Shown: positions 25,266 through 35,322, counted from the first letter of the stretch. The stretch is DNA of 64,000 bases from Hyphomonas sp. (GCF_022844445.1 NZ_JALHLS010000001.1:434001-498000), one strand, 5' to 3'. Notes: generated by a model from the letters alone, not told the origin. A program made the numbers and translations.

Positions 25266-26654
25266 ATGCGCCGCTTGTCTTTGCGCACCGTTATTGCCGT
25301 CACGGTTCCCGCCCTCTTTTCAGGCCCCGCCGCCCTCGCGCAGGGCTATGACGATGCGCCCGCCGCCATCGCGCTGTTCAGCGAGGAAAACTTCTACGGC
25401 GATATCCGGGATGTCTACGATCCCTTCGCGACGATGAACGATCTCGCTTTCAATGACCGCACCCGCTCCATCGCGGTGTTCGCCGGTCAGTGGGAAGTTT
25501 GCGAGCATAAGAACTTCACCGGCCGCTGCGCCTTTATCACGGAAGATGTAAGCGATCTCGGCTGGTTCGGCCTTGCCGGGCGGATTTCGTCCGTACGCCC
25601 CATTTACGAGTATACCGAGGCCAGCCACGGCCTCCTCTTCACGCGCGACAAGTATGGCTACATCCGCTACGCGCACAACGAATCCTACGGCTATGACACC
25701 TGGAACTATGGCTATGCCAGTTCCTGGGGCCTGAGCGTGTCGCACTATGGCTATTCGCCGGACTATTACCGCTACGGCTATTACAGCCCGACCTGGGGCT
25801 ATGATCCCTACGGCTTCGCCTGGGGCCCGCGCGGCACGATCCGCTACACCACGACCTATCGGCGCCATCCGCGCCCGTCGGTGCTCAACCCTTACTGGTC
25901 AGGCTGGGACTGGCACCGCACTGATTGGAGAAAGGGCCACTGGAGCTGGCGCGACGGGCGCGATGGCTGGCGTGACAATGATGACTGGCGCCGCGACGGC
26001 CGTGACGGCTGGGGTGGCCATGGTGGTGGTGGACGCGACTGGCGCCGTGGAGACGACGATGGCCGTGACGGACGCGATGGTCGTGACGATAGCGATGATC
26101 GTCCGCCGCCGCGCGATGTACCCGGTGACCGCTGGGGCCCTGGTGCCGGTGGTTCTGGCTCCGTGACACCGATTCCAACCGACCCCAGGCCCGGCCGCGA
26201 TGGAAGAGGCGGGCGGGACGGTTGGTCCGGCGGCAGTGGTGGTAGCTGGACCCCCGATGGAGGCAGCGGCGCCACGATAGTAACCCCGCCGGCAGATTTG
26301 CCGCGCGAACCCCGCTCGGGCTGGGGCGATGAGGGCCGGGGAGGGCGTGGCGACGATGCCGGCGGCCTGCTCGGTGGTCCGGGTACGGATGGCTGGGGCA
26401 GAGACCGTCCGCGCGGCGGCGGTGATGGCGGGCGCGGTGACGGCGGTGGCCGCTTTGACGGGATGTCCGGCGGCGGAATATTTGGCACGGATGGCGGCTC
26501 AGGTCGCGGCGCGAGTATCGCTTCGCCGCCCCCGCCGCCACCAAGCGAATCGCGCCGGGGCCCAGACGGCGATGGTCCATGGGGCGGGGATGGTGAAGGT
26601 GGTCGTGGCGGCCGCTTCGACGGCGCCAGCGAATCGCGCCGCGACGAGGACTAA
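25266..26654 (+). CDS. Secreted beta/gamma-crystallin protein with a low-complexity tail
   Basis: 462 residues, signal peptide cut near ALA/QG. One crystallin domain (about 30-112) with NDRTRS and AGRISS, WEVCEHKNFTGRC as in the paralogues. Residues about 115-215 are Tyr/Gly/Trp-rich (SYGYDTWNYGY). The remainder (about 220-462) is Asp, Gly, Arg and Trp-rich, with runs of GRDG/DGRDG, then Pro/Gly. Such a tail could bind calcium or stick to a surface, but is also easy sequence for disorder. Convergent with GT2. Confidence 0.75.
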   Translation: MRRLSLRTVIAVTVPALFSGPAALAQGYDDAPAAIALFSEENFYGDIRDVYDPFATMNDLAFNDRTRSIAVFAGQWEVCEHKNFTGRCAFITEDVSDLGWFGLAGRISSVRPIYEYTEASHGLLFTRDKYGYIRYAHNESYGYDTWNYGYASSWGLSVSHYGYSPDYYRYGYYSPTWGYDPYGFAWGPRGTIRYTTTYRRHPRPSVLNPYWSGWDWHRTDWRKGHWSWRDGRDGWRDNDDWRRDGRDGWGGHGGGGRDWRRGDDDGRDGRDGRDDSDDRPPPRDVPGDRWGPGAGGSGSVTPIPTDPRPGRDGRGGRDGWSGGSGGSWTPDGGSGATIVTPPADLPREPRSGWGDEGRGGRGDDAGGLLGGPGTDGWGRDRPRGGGDGGRGDGGGRFDGMSGGGIFGTDGGSGRGASIASPPPPPPSESRRGPDGDGPWGGDGEGGRGGRFDGASESRRDED

Positions 26655-26676
26655 CGACGCCTAAGGAGAAAGCGGA

Positions 26677-27426
26677 TCAGCCGCCGCGTGGGTCATTCCA
26701 CTCGGCGGCGACGCCGTAACCGCCCCGGCGGACCAGCCAGAACATGCCGACCAGATCGAAGACACCGGCGCCAAGCCGGCCAAGAAACCCATACTTCGAC
26801 TGACCCGCCAGCCGCTGGCGGTCGTTCACCAATTCTTCGCGCACATCCCATCCGGCCCGTTTGATCAAAGCCGGCAGGAAGCGGTGCATGGAGGCGAAAT
26901 AGGGCAGCTCGCGAAAGGCCTCGGTGCGGATAAGTTTCCAGCCGCAGCCCGTATCGGTCGCATCATCCTGCAGCACGAAACGGCGCACGCCATTGGCCAC
27001 CCGCGACTGTACCCATTTAAAGCCGGAATCGTTGCGGCTGTTGCGCTTGCCTGCGATGATACCTAGGCGGGGCGGGGCGCTAGGCGCGATCACCTGCGCC
27101 CAGAGGCGCGCTGTATCGCTGGGATCATTCTGTCCGTCGCCGTCGAGTAGCTGTACCCAGGTGCCGCGCACGGACTTGAGGCCGGTATAGAGCGCCGCCG
27201 ATTTGCCCCGCCGGGCGACATGGGTCAGGACGGTGACCGTCCCCGGATGAGCGGCTTTCGCTTCGGCCAGTTCCGCCCCGGTCGCGTCGCCCGAGGCGTC
27301 GTTGACGCAGATCACCTCGAAATCGATGCCCGCCAGCACCTGATGCACCTCGTCGATGACGGGGTGCACATTGCCCGCCTCATTGAAGAAGGGGATAAGC
27401 ACGGAAAGGGCAGGGGCGCGGTCCAT
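26677..27426 (-). CDS. Family 2 glycosyltransferase (polyprenyl-phosphate transferase-like)
   Basis: 249 residues. SVLIPFFNEAGNVHPVIDEV is the GT-A start; VNDASGDATG and LDGDGQNDPSD carry the nucleotide-sugar and metal Asp residues, the latter like DPM1/GtrB enzymes. GCGWKLIRTEAF follows. The C-terminus has at most a weak hydrophobic stretch. It may put a sugar onto undecaprenyl phosphate or a related lipid. It sits alone between the crystallin and antiporter genes. Confidence 0.87.
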   Translation of the reverse strand: MDRAPALSVLIPFFNEAGNVHPVIDEVHQVLAGIDFEVICVNDASGDATGAELAEAKAAHPGTVTVLTHVARRGKSAALYTGLKSVRGTWVQLLDGDGQNDPSDTARLWAQVIAPSAPPRLGIIAGKRNSRNDSGFKWVQSRVANGVRRFVLQDDATDTGCGWKLIRTEAFRELPYFASMHRFLPALIKRAGWDVREELVNDRQRLAGQSKYGFLGRLGAGVFDLVGMFWLVRRGGYGVAAEWNDPRGG

Positions 27427-27536
27427 GCCCCTTGCCTAGTCCAGCCCGCGGCCGATTCCAACGGGCCTTCGCCGCTGGCGGTTTGCGGGATGGCGGATCA
27501 GCTGTAAGGCTGGGGCCTCGCAACGGGGAAAGAGGC

Positions 27537-29342
27537 ATGGCTGCTGAAGTCGCGCACGGGCCGGATCTCGGCGCACTGGTTGTCCTGCTCGGTTCAGCCG
27601 TGCTGGCCGTTCCAATCTTCAAGCGCATCGGGTTCGGTTCGGTGCTCGGCTATCTCGCCGCCGGCCTCGTCATCGGCCCCTTCGGCTTCCGTATCTTCAC
27701 CGAGCCCGCCGAAATCCTGCACGTCGCCGAGCTGGGCGTGGTGATGTTCCTCTTCATCATCGGCCTTGAGATGCAGCCCTCGCGGCTTTGGGGGATGCGG
27801 CAACAGATCTTCGGTCTCGGCCTGGCGCAGGTGGTCGTCTGTATTCTCCTGCTCTCCTGGGTCGGTGTCGCGCTTGGCTATTCACCTCAGACTTCGCTTA
27901 TCGCGGGGACCGGCTTCGTGCTGACATCCACCGCGATCGTCATGCAGATGCTGCAGGAACGCGGCGACCTCGCGAAGGAGAAGGGGCAGAAGATGATCTC
28001 CATCCTGCTCTTCGAGGATCTCGCGATCGTGCCGCTTCTGGCGCTGGTCGCCTTCCTCGCGCCCGGGGCAGGCGAAGTGACCATGACGGAGCGGCTGACC
28101 AGTGTCGCCATCGGCCTCGGCGCCATCCTCGCGCTCTTCATCGCCGGGCGGTACCTGCTGAACCCGATCTTCCGAATCCTCGCCGCTGCCCGCGCGCGCG
28201 AAGTGATGACCGCCGCTGCGCTCCTCGTCGTGCTGGGCGCCGCCTGGGGCATGCAGCTCGGCGGCCTTTCGACCGCGCTGGGCGCGTTCCTGGCCGGCGT
28301 GCTTCTTTCGGAGTCTTCCTACCGCCATGAACTCGAAGCGGACGTGGAGCCGTTTCGCGGCATCCTGCTCGGCCTGTTTTTTCTGGCCGTCGGCATGTCG
28401 CTGGACCTCAATGTGGTCGCCGACAACTGGCGGCTGATCGCCATCAGCGTCGTCGCCTTCACGCTGCTCAAGGCCGCCGGTGTCTACGGCGTCGCACGCG
28501 TGTTCAAGGCCAGCCACCGGGAGGCCCTCGAGCGCACCGTTCTGATGACGCAGGGCGGAGAGTTCGCCTTCGTGCTCTACGCCGCCGCGCTCGCAGTCGG
28601 TATCATCGATCCCGAAGGCAGTGCGATTCTGACAGCGATCATCATCGTCTCGATGGTGATGACGCCGCTCTTCGTGCTGATCCATGACCGGCTGATGCCG
28701 GAAGTTGAGGTCGATGCCAGCGGGACCGAGACGCCGAAGGAGGTGTCCGGCACGGCGCTGCTGATCGGCTTCGGCCGCTTCGGCCAGATCGTAAGCCAGC
28801 CGCTGCTGGCGCGGGGGTATTCCGTCACCACCATCGACAATGATCCGGAGATGATCCGGGTTGCCGCCTCGTTCGGGTTCAAGGTCTATTTCGGCGATGG
28901 CCAGCGGCTCGACATCCTGCACGCCGCCGGCGCGCATCATGCCTCGCTCATCCTCGTCTGCGTAGACGACCGGCCCGCCGCGACGCGCATCGTGCAGCTC
29001 GTGCGCCACGAATTTCCGAACACGCTGCTGCTCGCCCGCGCCTATGACCGCGAGCACGGCCTCGAACTCGTCAAGGCCGGTGTGGACTATCCGGTGCGCG
29101 AGACGTTCGAGTCCGCCATCAAGTTTGCCCGCGCGGCGCTCGACCGGCTGGGCGAGCCGGAAGGCGCCATCGATGATGCGATCGAGGAACTCCGCCGCAG
29201 GGACGAGGAGCGCTTTGCGTTGCAGCTGACAGGCGGCATGCATGCGGGGCGGGAGCTGATGTTTGGCAATGACGGCAGCGAGAGCCCAAAGGATACGCCG
29301 GACCGTATGCCCGGCTCGGAGGATCGCTCCGTGGGGGGGTAG
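27537..29342 (+). CDS. Kef-type monovalent cation/proton antiporter with RCK domain
   Basis: 601 residues. About 12 transmembrane segments (residues 1-380) of the CPA2 family, with the GLEMQPSRLWGMR and SETALGAF-type motif region (LSTALGAFLAGVLLSESSY). Then a TrkA-N/RCK domain starting LLIGFGRFGQIVSQPL (Rossmann GxGxxG-like) that binds NAD(H), with DRPAATRIVQLVRHEF. It would export potassium in exchange for protons, gated by nucleotide or glutathione adducts; the KefB/C label is by domain layout. Start at 27537. Confidence 0.9.
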   Translation: MAAEVAHGPDLGALVVLLGSAVLAVPIFKRIGFGSVLGYLAAGLVIGPFGFRIFTEPAEILHVAELGVVMFLFIIGLEMQPSRLWGMRQQIFGLGLAQVVVCILLLSWVGVALGYSPQTSLIAGTGFVLTSTAIVMQMLQERGDLAKEKGQKMISILLFEDLAIVPLLALVAFLAPGAGEVTMTERLTSVAIGLGAILALFIAGRYLLNPIFRILAAARAREVMTAAALLVVLGAAWGMQLGGLSTALGAFLAGVLLSESSYRHELEADVEPFRGILLGLFFLAVGMSLDLNVVADNWRLIAISVVAFTLLKAAGVYGVARVFKASHREALERTVLMTQGGEFAFVLYAAALAVGIIDPEGSAILTAIIIVSMVMTPLFVLIHDRLMPEVEVDASGTETPKEVSGTALLIGFGRFGQIVSQPLLARGYSVTTIDNDPEMIRVAASFGFKVYFGDGQRLDILHAAGAHHASLILVCVDDRPAATRIVQLVRHEFPNTLLLARAYDREHGLELVKAGVDYPVRETFESAIKFARAALDRLGEPEGAIDDAIEELRRRDEERFALQLTGGMHAGRELMFGNDGSESPKDTPDRMPGSEDRSVGG

Positions 29343-29639
29343 GTCAGAAGATGGCCGTGGCGGCTTCGGTGCCGGCGATGCGCCGGCAGGCAGCCGGAGA
29401 ACGCGACGAACAACAAGCCGAACAGAGCCATCGCGGTAAATACCAATCCCGCAATACCCCGTTCCGGTTGACCTTGTTGATGTCGTCCAGCGTTTAGAGT
29501 TTCGTCAGGATCTTTTCCGCCGCGACCTGACACCCCCTGTCAAGAAAGATCCACCCAGAGTTTATTGTTTGCAACTTTCAATCGATCGGCCGGGTGAAGG
29601 TTATGGCAAGTCTGGGCGGGATGGATTAGGCAGGCGCCC
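29343..29639. other. Intergenic region between the antiporter and trmD
   Basis: 297 bases without a convincing gene. It holds a hairpin TGCCGGCG-ATG-CGCCGGCA at 29370-29388 that may help end the antiporter transcript (no T run). On the minus strand a hydrophobic stretch (LVFTAMALFGLLFVAFSG) is readable but only as part of a frame running through the antiporter gene; it may be the relic of a small membrane protein. The AT-rich 29540-29590 part may hold the trmD promoter. Confidence 0.4.
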
Positions 29640-30365
29640 ATGTTCACCGCGACCTGCATAACCCTCGTCCCCGAGGCATATCCCGGCCCGCTCGGCGTCT
29701 CGATCCTTGGCCGGTCGCGCGCCGAGGGGCTGTGGGCGCTGGAAACGGTGGACTTGCGGACCTTCGGCCTCGGCAGGCACCGGAAGGTGGATGACACGCC
29801 GGCCGGAGGCGGGGCGGGCCTAGTCCTGCGGGCAGATGTGGCCGGCGCCGCCATCGACAGTGTGCCCCGGAATGGCCGCCCCCTCGTCTACCTTTCCCCC
29901 CGCGGCCCCCGGTTTAACCAGCAACAGGCCCGCGATTGGGCGGCTGGGCCGGGCGTCATCCTGTTCTGCGGCCGGTTCGAAGGGCTGGACGAGCGCGCTA
30001 TCGAAGCACGGGGCATGCAGGAGGTCTCGCTGGGCGATTTTGTCCTTGCGGGCGGGGATGTGGCGGCGATGGCGATGGTTGAGGCGGCGGTCCGGCTTCT
30101 GCCTGGTGTGGCGGGCAATTCGGCCTCCCTCACGGGGGAATCCTTTGAGACCGGCCTCCTGGAACACCCGCAGTATACCCAGCCCAGGGACTGGGAAGGG
30201 CATCCGATTCCCGACATTCTCCTCTCCGGCGACCATAAGCGTATAGAAGAGTGGCGTTTGGACCGCTCAAAGGCGTTGACTTTTGACCGCCGCCCCGATT
30301 TATACGCCGCTTACTCCCGACCCCCCACTTCTGTTGCGCCGGAGACTGGCGATGAACCTGATTAA
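29640..30365 (+). CDS. trmD: tRNA (guanine-N1)-methyltransferase TrmD
   Basis: Methylates G37 next to the anticodon, preventing frameshifts. 241 residues with the knotted SPOUT fold: [39 protein letters not shown] and the C-terminal [12 protein letters not shown] and [13 protein letters not shown]. The usual partner gene rplS begins inside its 3' end (14-base overlap). Confidence 0.96.
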   Translation: MFTATCITLVPEAYPGPLGVSILGRSRAEGLWALETVDLRTFGLGRHRKVDDTPAGGGAGLVLRADVAGAAIDSVPRNGRPLVYLSPRGPRFNQQQARDWAAGPGVILFCGRFEGLDERAIEARGMQEVSLGDFVLAGGDVAAMAMVEAAVRLLPGVAGNSASLTGESFETGLLEHPQYTQPRDWEGHPIPDILLSGDHKRIEEWRLDRSKALTFDRRPDLYAAYSRPPTSVAPETGDEPD

Positions 30366-30915
30366 AGAGCTTGAGACGGCCGAAATGGCCCGCGTTCTCG
30401 GCGACAAGAAAATTCCCGCGTTCTCGCCCGGCGACACGCTGGCGGTGAACGTGAAGATCAAGGAAGGCGACCGTGAGCGCGTCCAGCGCTATGAAGGCGT
30501 CTGCATCGCCCGCGCCGGCCAGGGCCTCAACGAGAGCTTCACGGTTCGCAAGATCTCCTTTGGTGAAGGCGTCGAGCGTGTGTTCCCGGTGGTCTCGCCG
30601 CTGATCGACTCGATCGAAGTTGTCCGCAAGGGCCGCGTCCGCCGCGCGAAACTCTACTATCTGCGTGACCTGCGCGGCAAAGGTGCTCGTATCGCCGAGC
30701 GCACCACGGGCCACGGCATCGAAACACAAGAAGTTGCCGTCTCGAAAACCGAGCGCCGCCGCCAGAAGGACGCCGAAAAGGTCGCCCGCAAGGACACCGC
30801 TGCCAAAGCCCGCGCCGAAGCTGCTGAAGCCGCGGCTGCTGCCGAGGCCGTCGCCGCCGCAGAGGCCGCTGCCGCAGAAGCTGCTGCCGCCGCTGAAAAG
30901 CCCGCCGAGCAATAA
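30352..30915 (+). CDS. rplS: 50S ribosomal protein L19 with Ala/Glu-rich extension
   Basis: L19, at the 30S-50S interface. Core residues 1-120: [58 protein letters not shown]-terminal extension of about 60 residues, mostly Ala and Glu, brings the protein to 187 residues against about 115-130 usual. GGAG seven bases upstream. Overlaps trmD by 14 bases, so coupled. Confidence 0.97.
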   Translation: MNLIKELETAEMARVLGDKKIPAFSPGDTLAVNVKIKEGDRERVQRYEGVCIARAGQGLNESFTVRKISFGEGVERVFPVVSPLIDSIEVVRKGRVRRAKLYYLRDLRGKGARIAERTTGHGIETQEVAVSKTERRRQKDAEKVARKDTAAKARAEAAEAAAAAEAVAAAEAAAAEAAAAAEKPAEQ

Positions 30916-30948
30916 GATTTCCGGCCTTCGGGCTCTTGAAATCAACAG

Positions 30949-30983
30949 ACGCCCCTGCCTCACGGCGGGGGCGTTCTGCTTTT
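30949..30983 (+). terminator. Rho-independent terminator after rplS
   Basis: Stem ACGCCCCTGCC/GGCGGGGGCGT (11 pairs, loop TCAC) followed by TTCTGCTTTT, a weaker T-run. It ends the trmD-rplS unit ahead of leuC. Confidence 0.8.
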
Positions 30984-31134
30984 GGCACTATGTCCGCAAG
31001 AAAATTTCCTGGCGCGCGCTGAACGGCGCCCCGAGAGGCAGAATCTTGCGCCGCGCATGGCCGGTCTGCAGGTCTGCGGGCTTTCCTCCGCCGCATCTGC
31101 CGCTATGGTGCGGCGCGCCAACAACGAGACTGAA

Positions 31135-32532
31135 ATGCCCGGCAAGACCCTCTACGACAAGATCTGGGACGCGCATGTCGTCCACACTGACCCGGCCTCG
31201 GGTGAGAGCCTCCTTTATATTGACCTCCACCTCATCCACGAGGTGACAACGCCGCAGGCATTTGACGGTCTTAAGGTCGCTGGCCGCCGCGTGCGCCGCC
31301 CGGAGCTGACCCTTGCTGTGGCCGATCACAACACCCCGACCGAAAACCAGTCTCTCGGCCTCGCCGGCGTCAGGGATTCCGAGGCGCGCAACCAGCTCGA
31401 GACGCTGACGCGCAATGTCGCTGAGTATGGCATCCAGTACTTTCCAATGGGCGACATCAATAACGGCATCGTCCACGTCGTCGGCCCGGAGCAGGGGCGC
31501 ACCCAGCCAGGCATGACAATCGTCTGCGGCGACAGCCACACGTCCACGCACGGCGCCTTTGGCGCGTTGGCGCACGGGATCGGCACTTCGGAGGTGGAGC
31601 ACGTACTCGCCACGCAGACGCTCCGGGCCCGGAAGATGCTGAACATGGCGGTGGATGTCTCCGGACGCCTCCGCGAAGGCGTCACCGCCAAGGACCTCGC
31701 GCTCCACATCATCGCGATCACCGGCACCGCCGGCGGCACCGGCTACGTCATCGAATATCGCGGAGAGGCTGTCCGCGCGCTTTCGATGGAAGGCCGCATG
31801 ACCTTGTGCAATCTTTCCATCGAGGGCGGCGCCCGCGCCGGTCTCGTTGCGCCGGACGAGAAGACCTTTGCCTATGTGAAGGGCCGCCCCTCCGCGCCCA
31901 AGGGCGGCGCCTGGGAAATGGCGGAACGCTACTGGCAGACGTTGCGCTCGGATGACGATGCGGCGTTCGACCATGTGCTCTCCATCAAGGGCGAGGATGT
32001 CGAGCCGACCGTCACCTGGGGTACGAGCCCCGAGCAAGGGATTGCCCTCTCCGGCATCATTCCGCGGCCGGAGGATTTTTCCGATCCCGTGAAGGCCGGC
32101 GCCTGCGAACGCGCGCTGGCCTATATGGGCCTCGAAGGCGGCAAGCCCATCGCCGGCACGCCGGTGCAGCGCGTCTTCATCGGCTCGTGCACGAACTCCC
32201 GGATCGAAGACCTGCGCGCGGCGGCGGCCGTTGCCAAAGGCAACAAGGTCGCTGCCGGTGTGCGCGCCATGGTCGTGCCGGGCTCCGGCCTCGTGCGCGC
32301 GCAAGCAGAAGAAGAAGGCCTCGACCTCGTCTTCCTCGAGGCCGGTTTTGAATGGCGCGAGCCCGGCTGTTCGATGTGCCTCGGCATGAACCCGGACATC
32401 CTCGCCCCAGGTGAGCGCTGCGCATCCACGTCCAACCGCAACTTCGAAGGCCGTCAGGGCCGGGGTGGCCGCACCCACCTGATGAGCCCCACCCTTGCTG
32501 CCCGCGCCGCCATCAACGGCGTCATCGGTTAA
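31135..32532 (+). CDS. leuC: 3-isopropylmalate dehydratase large subunit
   Basis: Leucine synthesis: with LeuD isomerises 2- to 3-isopropylmalate. Aconitase-type 4Fe-4S protein of 465 residues, matching the usual length. Cluster Cys lie in [14 protein letters not shown] and [31 protein letters not shown] and [13 protein letters not shown] are hallmarks. Start at 31135; upstream in-frame codons look non-coding. The leuD and leuB genes lie downstream on the same strand, separated by other genes. Confidence 0.96.
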   Translation: MPGKTLYDKIWDAHVVHTDPASGESLLYIDLHLIHEVTTPQAFDGLKVAGRRVRRPELTLAVADHNTPTENQSLGLAGVRDSEARNQLETLTRNVAEYGIQYFPMGDINNGIVHVVGPEQGRTQPGMTIVCGDSHTSTHGAFGALAHGIGTSEVEHVLATQTLRARKMLNMAVDVSGRLREGVTAKDLALHIIAITGTAGGTGYVIEYRGEAVRALSMEGRMTLCNLSIEGGARAGLVAPDEKTFAYVKGRPSAPKGGAWEMAERYWQTLRSDDDAAFDHVLSIKGEDVEPTVTWGTSPEQGIALSGIIPRPEDFSDPVKAGACERALAYMGLEGGKPIAGTPVQRVFIGSCTNSRIEDLRAAAAVAKGNKVAAGVRAMVVPGSGLVRAQAEEEGLDLVFLEAGFEWREPGCSMCLGMNPDILAPGERCASTSNRNFEGRQGRGGRTHLMSPTLAARAAINGVIG

Positions 32533-32558
32533 TCCGTCTTCTGAACAGGTGACTCGAC

Positions 32559-33518
32559 ATGGCCTATGATCTCACTCCCCGCCAGGATTGGACCCGCGAA
32601 GAGATCGCCGCTGTCTATGAGCTCCCGCTCGACCAGCTGATGGCCCGCGCGCTCGCCGTGAAAGCTGCCAACTGGAAGGACGGCGCCGTCCAGAAATCCC
32701 AGCTCCTGTCGATCAAGACAGGCGGCTGCCCGGAGGACTGCGGCTATTGCAGCCAGTCCGCCAAGTTCGACACCGGGCTGAAGGCCGAGAAACTCCTTCC
32801 CCTCGGCGAAGTCGTAGAGACTGCCCGCCGCGCCAAAGCCAACGGCGCCGACCGGTTCTGCATGGGCGCCGCCTGGCGCTCGCTGAAGGACCGCGATCTG
32901 CCGAAAGTCGCCGAGATGATTTCCGCGGTGAAGGCTGAGGGTCTTGAGACCTGCGTTACGCTCGGCATGCTGGAAGAGGGGCAGGCCGAAGCGCTGAAGG
33001 CCGCCGGGCTCGACTATTACAACCACAACCTCGACACCTCGCGCGAGTACTATGGCGATGTCGTCAGTACGCGTACATACGATGACCGGCTAGAAACGCT
33101 TGGCCGTGCGCGCAGGGCGGGCATCAAGCTCTGCTGCGGCGGCATCCTTGGCATGGGCGAATCCCGCGCCGACCGCGTCGGCCTCATCCACGAACTTTCG
33201 AAACTGACGCCGCATCCGGAAAGCGTGCCCGTCAACAAGCTCGTCCCCATCAAGGGCACACCGCTTGGGGGCAGCGCCGAACTCGATACGCTCGAACTCG
33301 TCCGCGCCATCGCTACCTGCCGCATCGTCTTCCCGCAAAGCTGGGTGCGCCTTTCGGCGGGGCGCGAGTCGATGAGCTCCGAAGGCCAGGCGCTCTGTCT
33401 CCTGGCCGGCGCCAATTCCATTTTCGTCGGCGACCGCCTCCTCACCACACCGAACCCCGGCATGGACAAGGACGCAAAGCTGCTGGAGTCGGTGGGTGGT
33501 GGATGTTCTAAATGCTGA
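32559..33518 (+). CDS. bioB: Biotin synthase
   Basis: Radical SAM enzyme inserting sulphur into dethiobiotin. 319 residues. [11 protein letters not shown] is the CxxxCxxC cluster motif, and [28 protein letters not shown] and [11 protein letters not shown] follow as in BioB. It lies 26 bases after leuC, probably co-transcribed. No other biotin genes are in the window. Confidence 0.96.
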   Translation: MAYDLTPRQDWTREEIAAVYELPLDQLMARALAVKAANWKDGAVQKSQLLSIKTGGCPEDCGYCSQSAKFDTGLKAEKLLPLGEVVETARRAKANGADRFCMGAAWRSLKDRDLPKVAEMISAVKAEGLETCVTLGMLEEGQAEALKAAGLDYYNHNLDTSREYYGDVVSTRTYDDRLETLGRARRAGIKLCCGGILGMGESRADRVGLIHELSKLTPHPESVPVNKLVPIKGTPLGGSAELDTLELVRAIATCRIVFPQSWVRLSAGRESMSSEGQALCLLAGANSIFVGDRLLTTPNPGMDKDAKLLESVGGGCSKC

Positions 33519-33519
33519 G

Positions 33520-33546
33520 CTGAAGGCGCCTTCAGTTTAGCTAAAC
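33520..33546. promoter_or_regulatory. Two adjacent palindromes between bioB and cysK
   Basis: CTGAAGGCGCCTTCAG (33520-33535) and GTTTAGCTAAAC (33535-33546) are perfect inverted repeats sharing one base. The first may be a bioB terminator stem (no T run follows except TTTAG); the second looks like a dyad operator about 75 bases upstream of the cysK ATG. The factor is unknown. Confidence 0.4.
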
Positions 33547-33620
33547 ACGCCCATCGGTTGCGTATCCCCGCGCGCAGGCCGATATTCCCCCTTCAAGTTC
33601 ATCTCTGAAGGGAGACCCCC

Positions 33621-34604
33621 ATGTCCGGAACCGTGAAACTCGATGGCGGCGTCACGCTCGATGGCCCGCGCGGCCGCGTCTACGGCTCGATCCTGGAAAC
33701 CATCGGGTCGACCCCGCTGGTGCGCGCCGAGAAGTTTGCCAAGGCCGAAGGCGTCGGCGCTGACCTTCTCTTCAAGCTCGAATTCTTCAATCCGCTCGCC
33801 AGCGTGAAGGACCGGATCGGTCTTGCCATGGTCCTTGGCCTCGAGGCTGAAGGCAAACTGAAGCCCGGCGGCACGCTGATCGAGCCGACTTCGGGAAACA
33901 CGGGCATCGGTCTCGCTTTCGTCGCCGCTCAGCGCGGCTATCGCCTGATCCTCACGATGCCGGAATCGATGTCGATCGAGCGGCGCAAGATGCTCGCCTT
34001 CCTCGGCGCCGAACTCGAGCTCACACCGAAAGAGAAGGGGATGGGCGGCGCCATCGCCAAGGCGAAGGAATTGCTGGATTCGATCCCAGGCGCCGTTATG
34101 CCGAGCCAGTTCGACAATCCGTCGAATCCCGCCATCCACGAAAAGACGACCGCCGAGGAGATCTGGGCCGACACGGCCGGCAAGGTCGATGCCATCGTCT
34201 CCGGCATCGGCACCGGCGGCACCTTCACTGGAACAGGCCGCGTGCTTAAGCCGCGCAAGACATCTCTGAGGATGTATGCTGTCGAGCCCGCCGCCTCACC
34301 GGTCCTTTCCGGCGGCGCGCCGGGCCCGCACATGATCCAGGGCATTGGCGCCGGCTTCGTGCCCGGCAATGCCGACACCAGCCTCATCGACGAAGTGCTC
34401 AAAGTGTCGAACGAGGACGCCATCGCAACAGCGCGCAGGCTCGCCAGGATTGAAGGCATCCCCGGCGGCATCTCCTCCGGCGCCGCTGCCTGTGCGGCGG
34501 TACAGCTCGGCAGGCGCCCGGACATGGCGGGCAAGACCATTGTGGTTATCCTCGCCAGCTTCGCCGAGCGGTATGTTTCGACCGCGCTGTTCGAAGGCCT
34601 CTGA
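33621..34604 (+). CDS. cysK: Cysteine synthase A (O-acetylserine sulfhydrylase)
   Basis: PLP enzyme making cysteine from O-acetylserine and sulphide. 327 residues; [11 protein letters not shown] holds the PLP Lys, [13 protein letters not shown] the substrate loop, and [16 protein letters not shown] the phosphate-binding Gly loop. ISSGAA follows near the C-terminus. GGGAGA precedes the ATG. Confidence 0.93.
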   Translation: MSGTVKLDGGVTLDGPRGRVYGSILETIGSTPLVRAEKFAKAEGVGADLLFKLEFFNPLASVKDRIGLAMVLGLEAEGKLKPGGTLIEPTSGNTGIGLAFVAAQRGYRLILTMPESMSIERRKMLAFLGAELELTPKEKGMGGAIAKAKELLDSIPGAVMPSQFDNPSNPAIHEKTTAEEIWADTAGKVDAIVSGIGTGGTFTGTGRVLKPRKTSLRMYAVEPAASPVLSGGAPGPHMIQGIGAGFVPGNADTSLIDEVLKVSNEDAIATARRLARIEGIPGGISSGAAACAAVQLGRRPDMAGKTIVVILASFAERYVSTALFEGL

Positions 34605-34686
34605 CACGCAAACGATCCCGGCGGCAGGGCTCGCCAAGTTCCGGGCCATGGTGGTAACAGCGGGCAAGAAACTCCGAGGAAACATT

Positions 34687-35322
34687 ATGGCTCGCTACAC
34701 CCTTCACGGCATCTTCGCCTCCGGCCCCACCTATAAGGTAGCGCTGATGCTGCGCCTCACCGGCACGGCGTTCGATTATGAGCATGTCGACCTGCGCGCC
34801 GGCGCCCACAAGGCCGACGCCTTCCTCGCCCGCAACCGCTACGGCCAGGTGCCGGTGCTGGAAGACAGCCAGACAGACTATTGCCTCTGTCAGTCCTCCG
34901 TCATTCTCGACTATCTCGCCGACGAGATCGGCAAGTTCGGCGGCAAGGACCGCGGCGAGCGCCTGCGCGCGCGCGAATGGCAGCTCTGGGGCGCCGGAAA
35001 CCTCACGACCGGCATTTACCGCACCCGCGCCGCCAAGCTCGGTTTCTTCAAGTTTCCTGAAGCGATTGCCGAAGCCAACCTGCAGACGGCGCTGGCCGCA
35101 CTCAAAGAGCTGAACGGCTTGCTCGACGGGCGCGACTGGCTCGTCGGCAAAGGTGCCACCATTGCCGACATCGACATCTATGGCATCGCTGCCTACGCGC
35201 CGCAGGCCGGGATCGATCTCGCCGCCTATGGCAATGTCCGCAAATGGCTGGCGCGTGTCGAGGCGCTGCCCGGTTTCAAGGGCGTGGGTGACTGCCTGCC
35301 GCAAGCGAGCGTGAAGGCATGA
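34687..35322 (+). CDS. Glutathione S-transferase
   Basis: 211 residues, usual GST length. Thioredoxin-like N-terminal domain: YTLHGIFASGPTYKVALML (glutathione-binding Ser/Tyr region), then GQVPVLEDSQTDYCLCQSSVILDYL with cis-Pro and the QSS glutathione contact. Helical C-terminal domain with ATIADIDIYG, the usual folding motif. Stop overlaps the start of the next gene (ATGA), so the pair is coupled. Confidence 0.87.
   Translation: MARYTLHGIFASGPTYKVALMLRLTGTAFDYEHVDLRAGAHKADAFLARNRYGQVPVLEDSQTDYCLCQSSVILDYLADEIGKFGGKDRGERLRAREWQLWGAGNLTTGIYRTRAAKLGFFKFPEAIAEANLQTALAALKELNGLLDGRDWLVGKGATIADIDIYGIAAYAPQAGIDLAAYGNVRKWLARVEALPGFKGVGDCLPQASVKA

Noticed and set aside
25900-26500. Short repeats in the third crystallin gene as a CRISPR-like array
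   Set aside because: Repeats are in frame, of codon size (GRDG-type), with no spacers; they encode low-complexity protein.
27882-29243. 453-residue minus-strand frame across the Kef-type antiporter
   Set aside because: Antisense shadow rich in His/Arg/Gly; the plus frame has all family motifs.
29357-29450. Small membrane protein on the minus strand after the antiporter
   Set aside because: Hydrophobic stretch is readable but has no Shine-Dalgarno and its frame continues into the antiporter antisense; too weak to annotate as a gene.
30988-32478. 496-residue minus-strand frame across leuC
   Set aside because: Antisense of leuC without recognisable domains.
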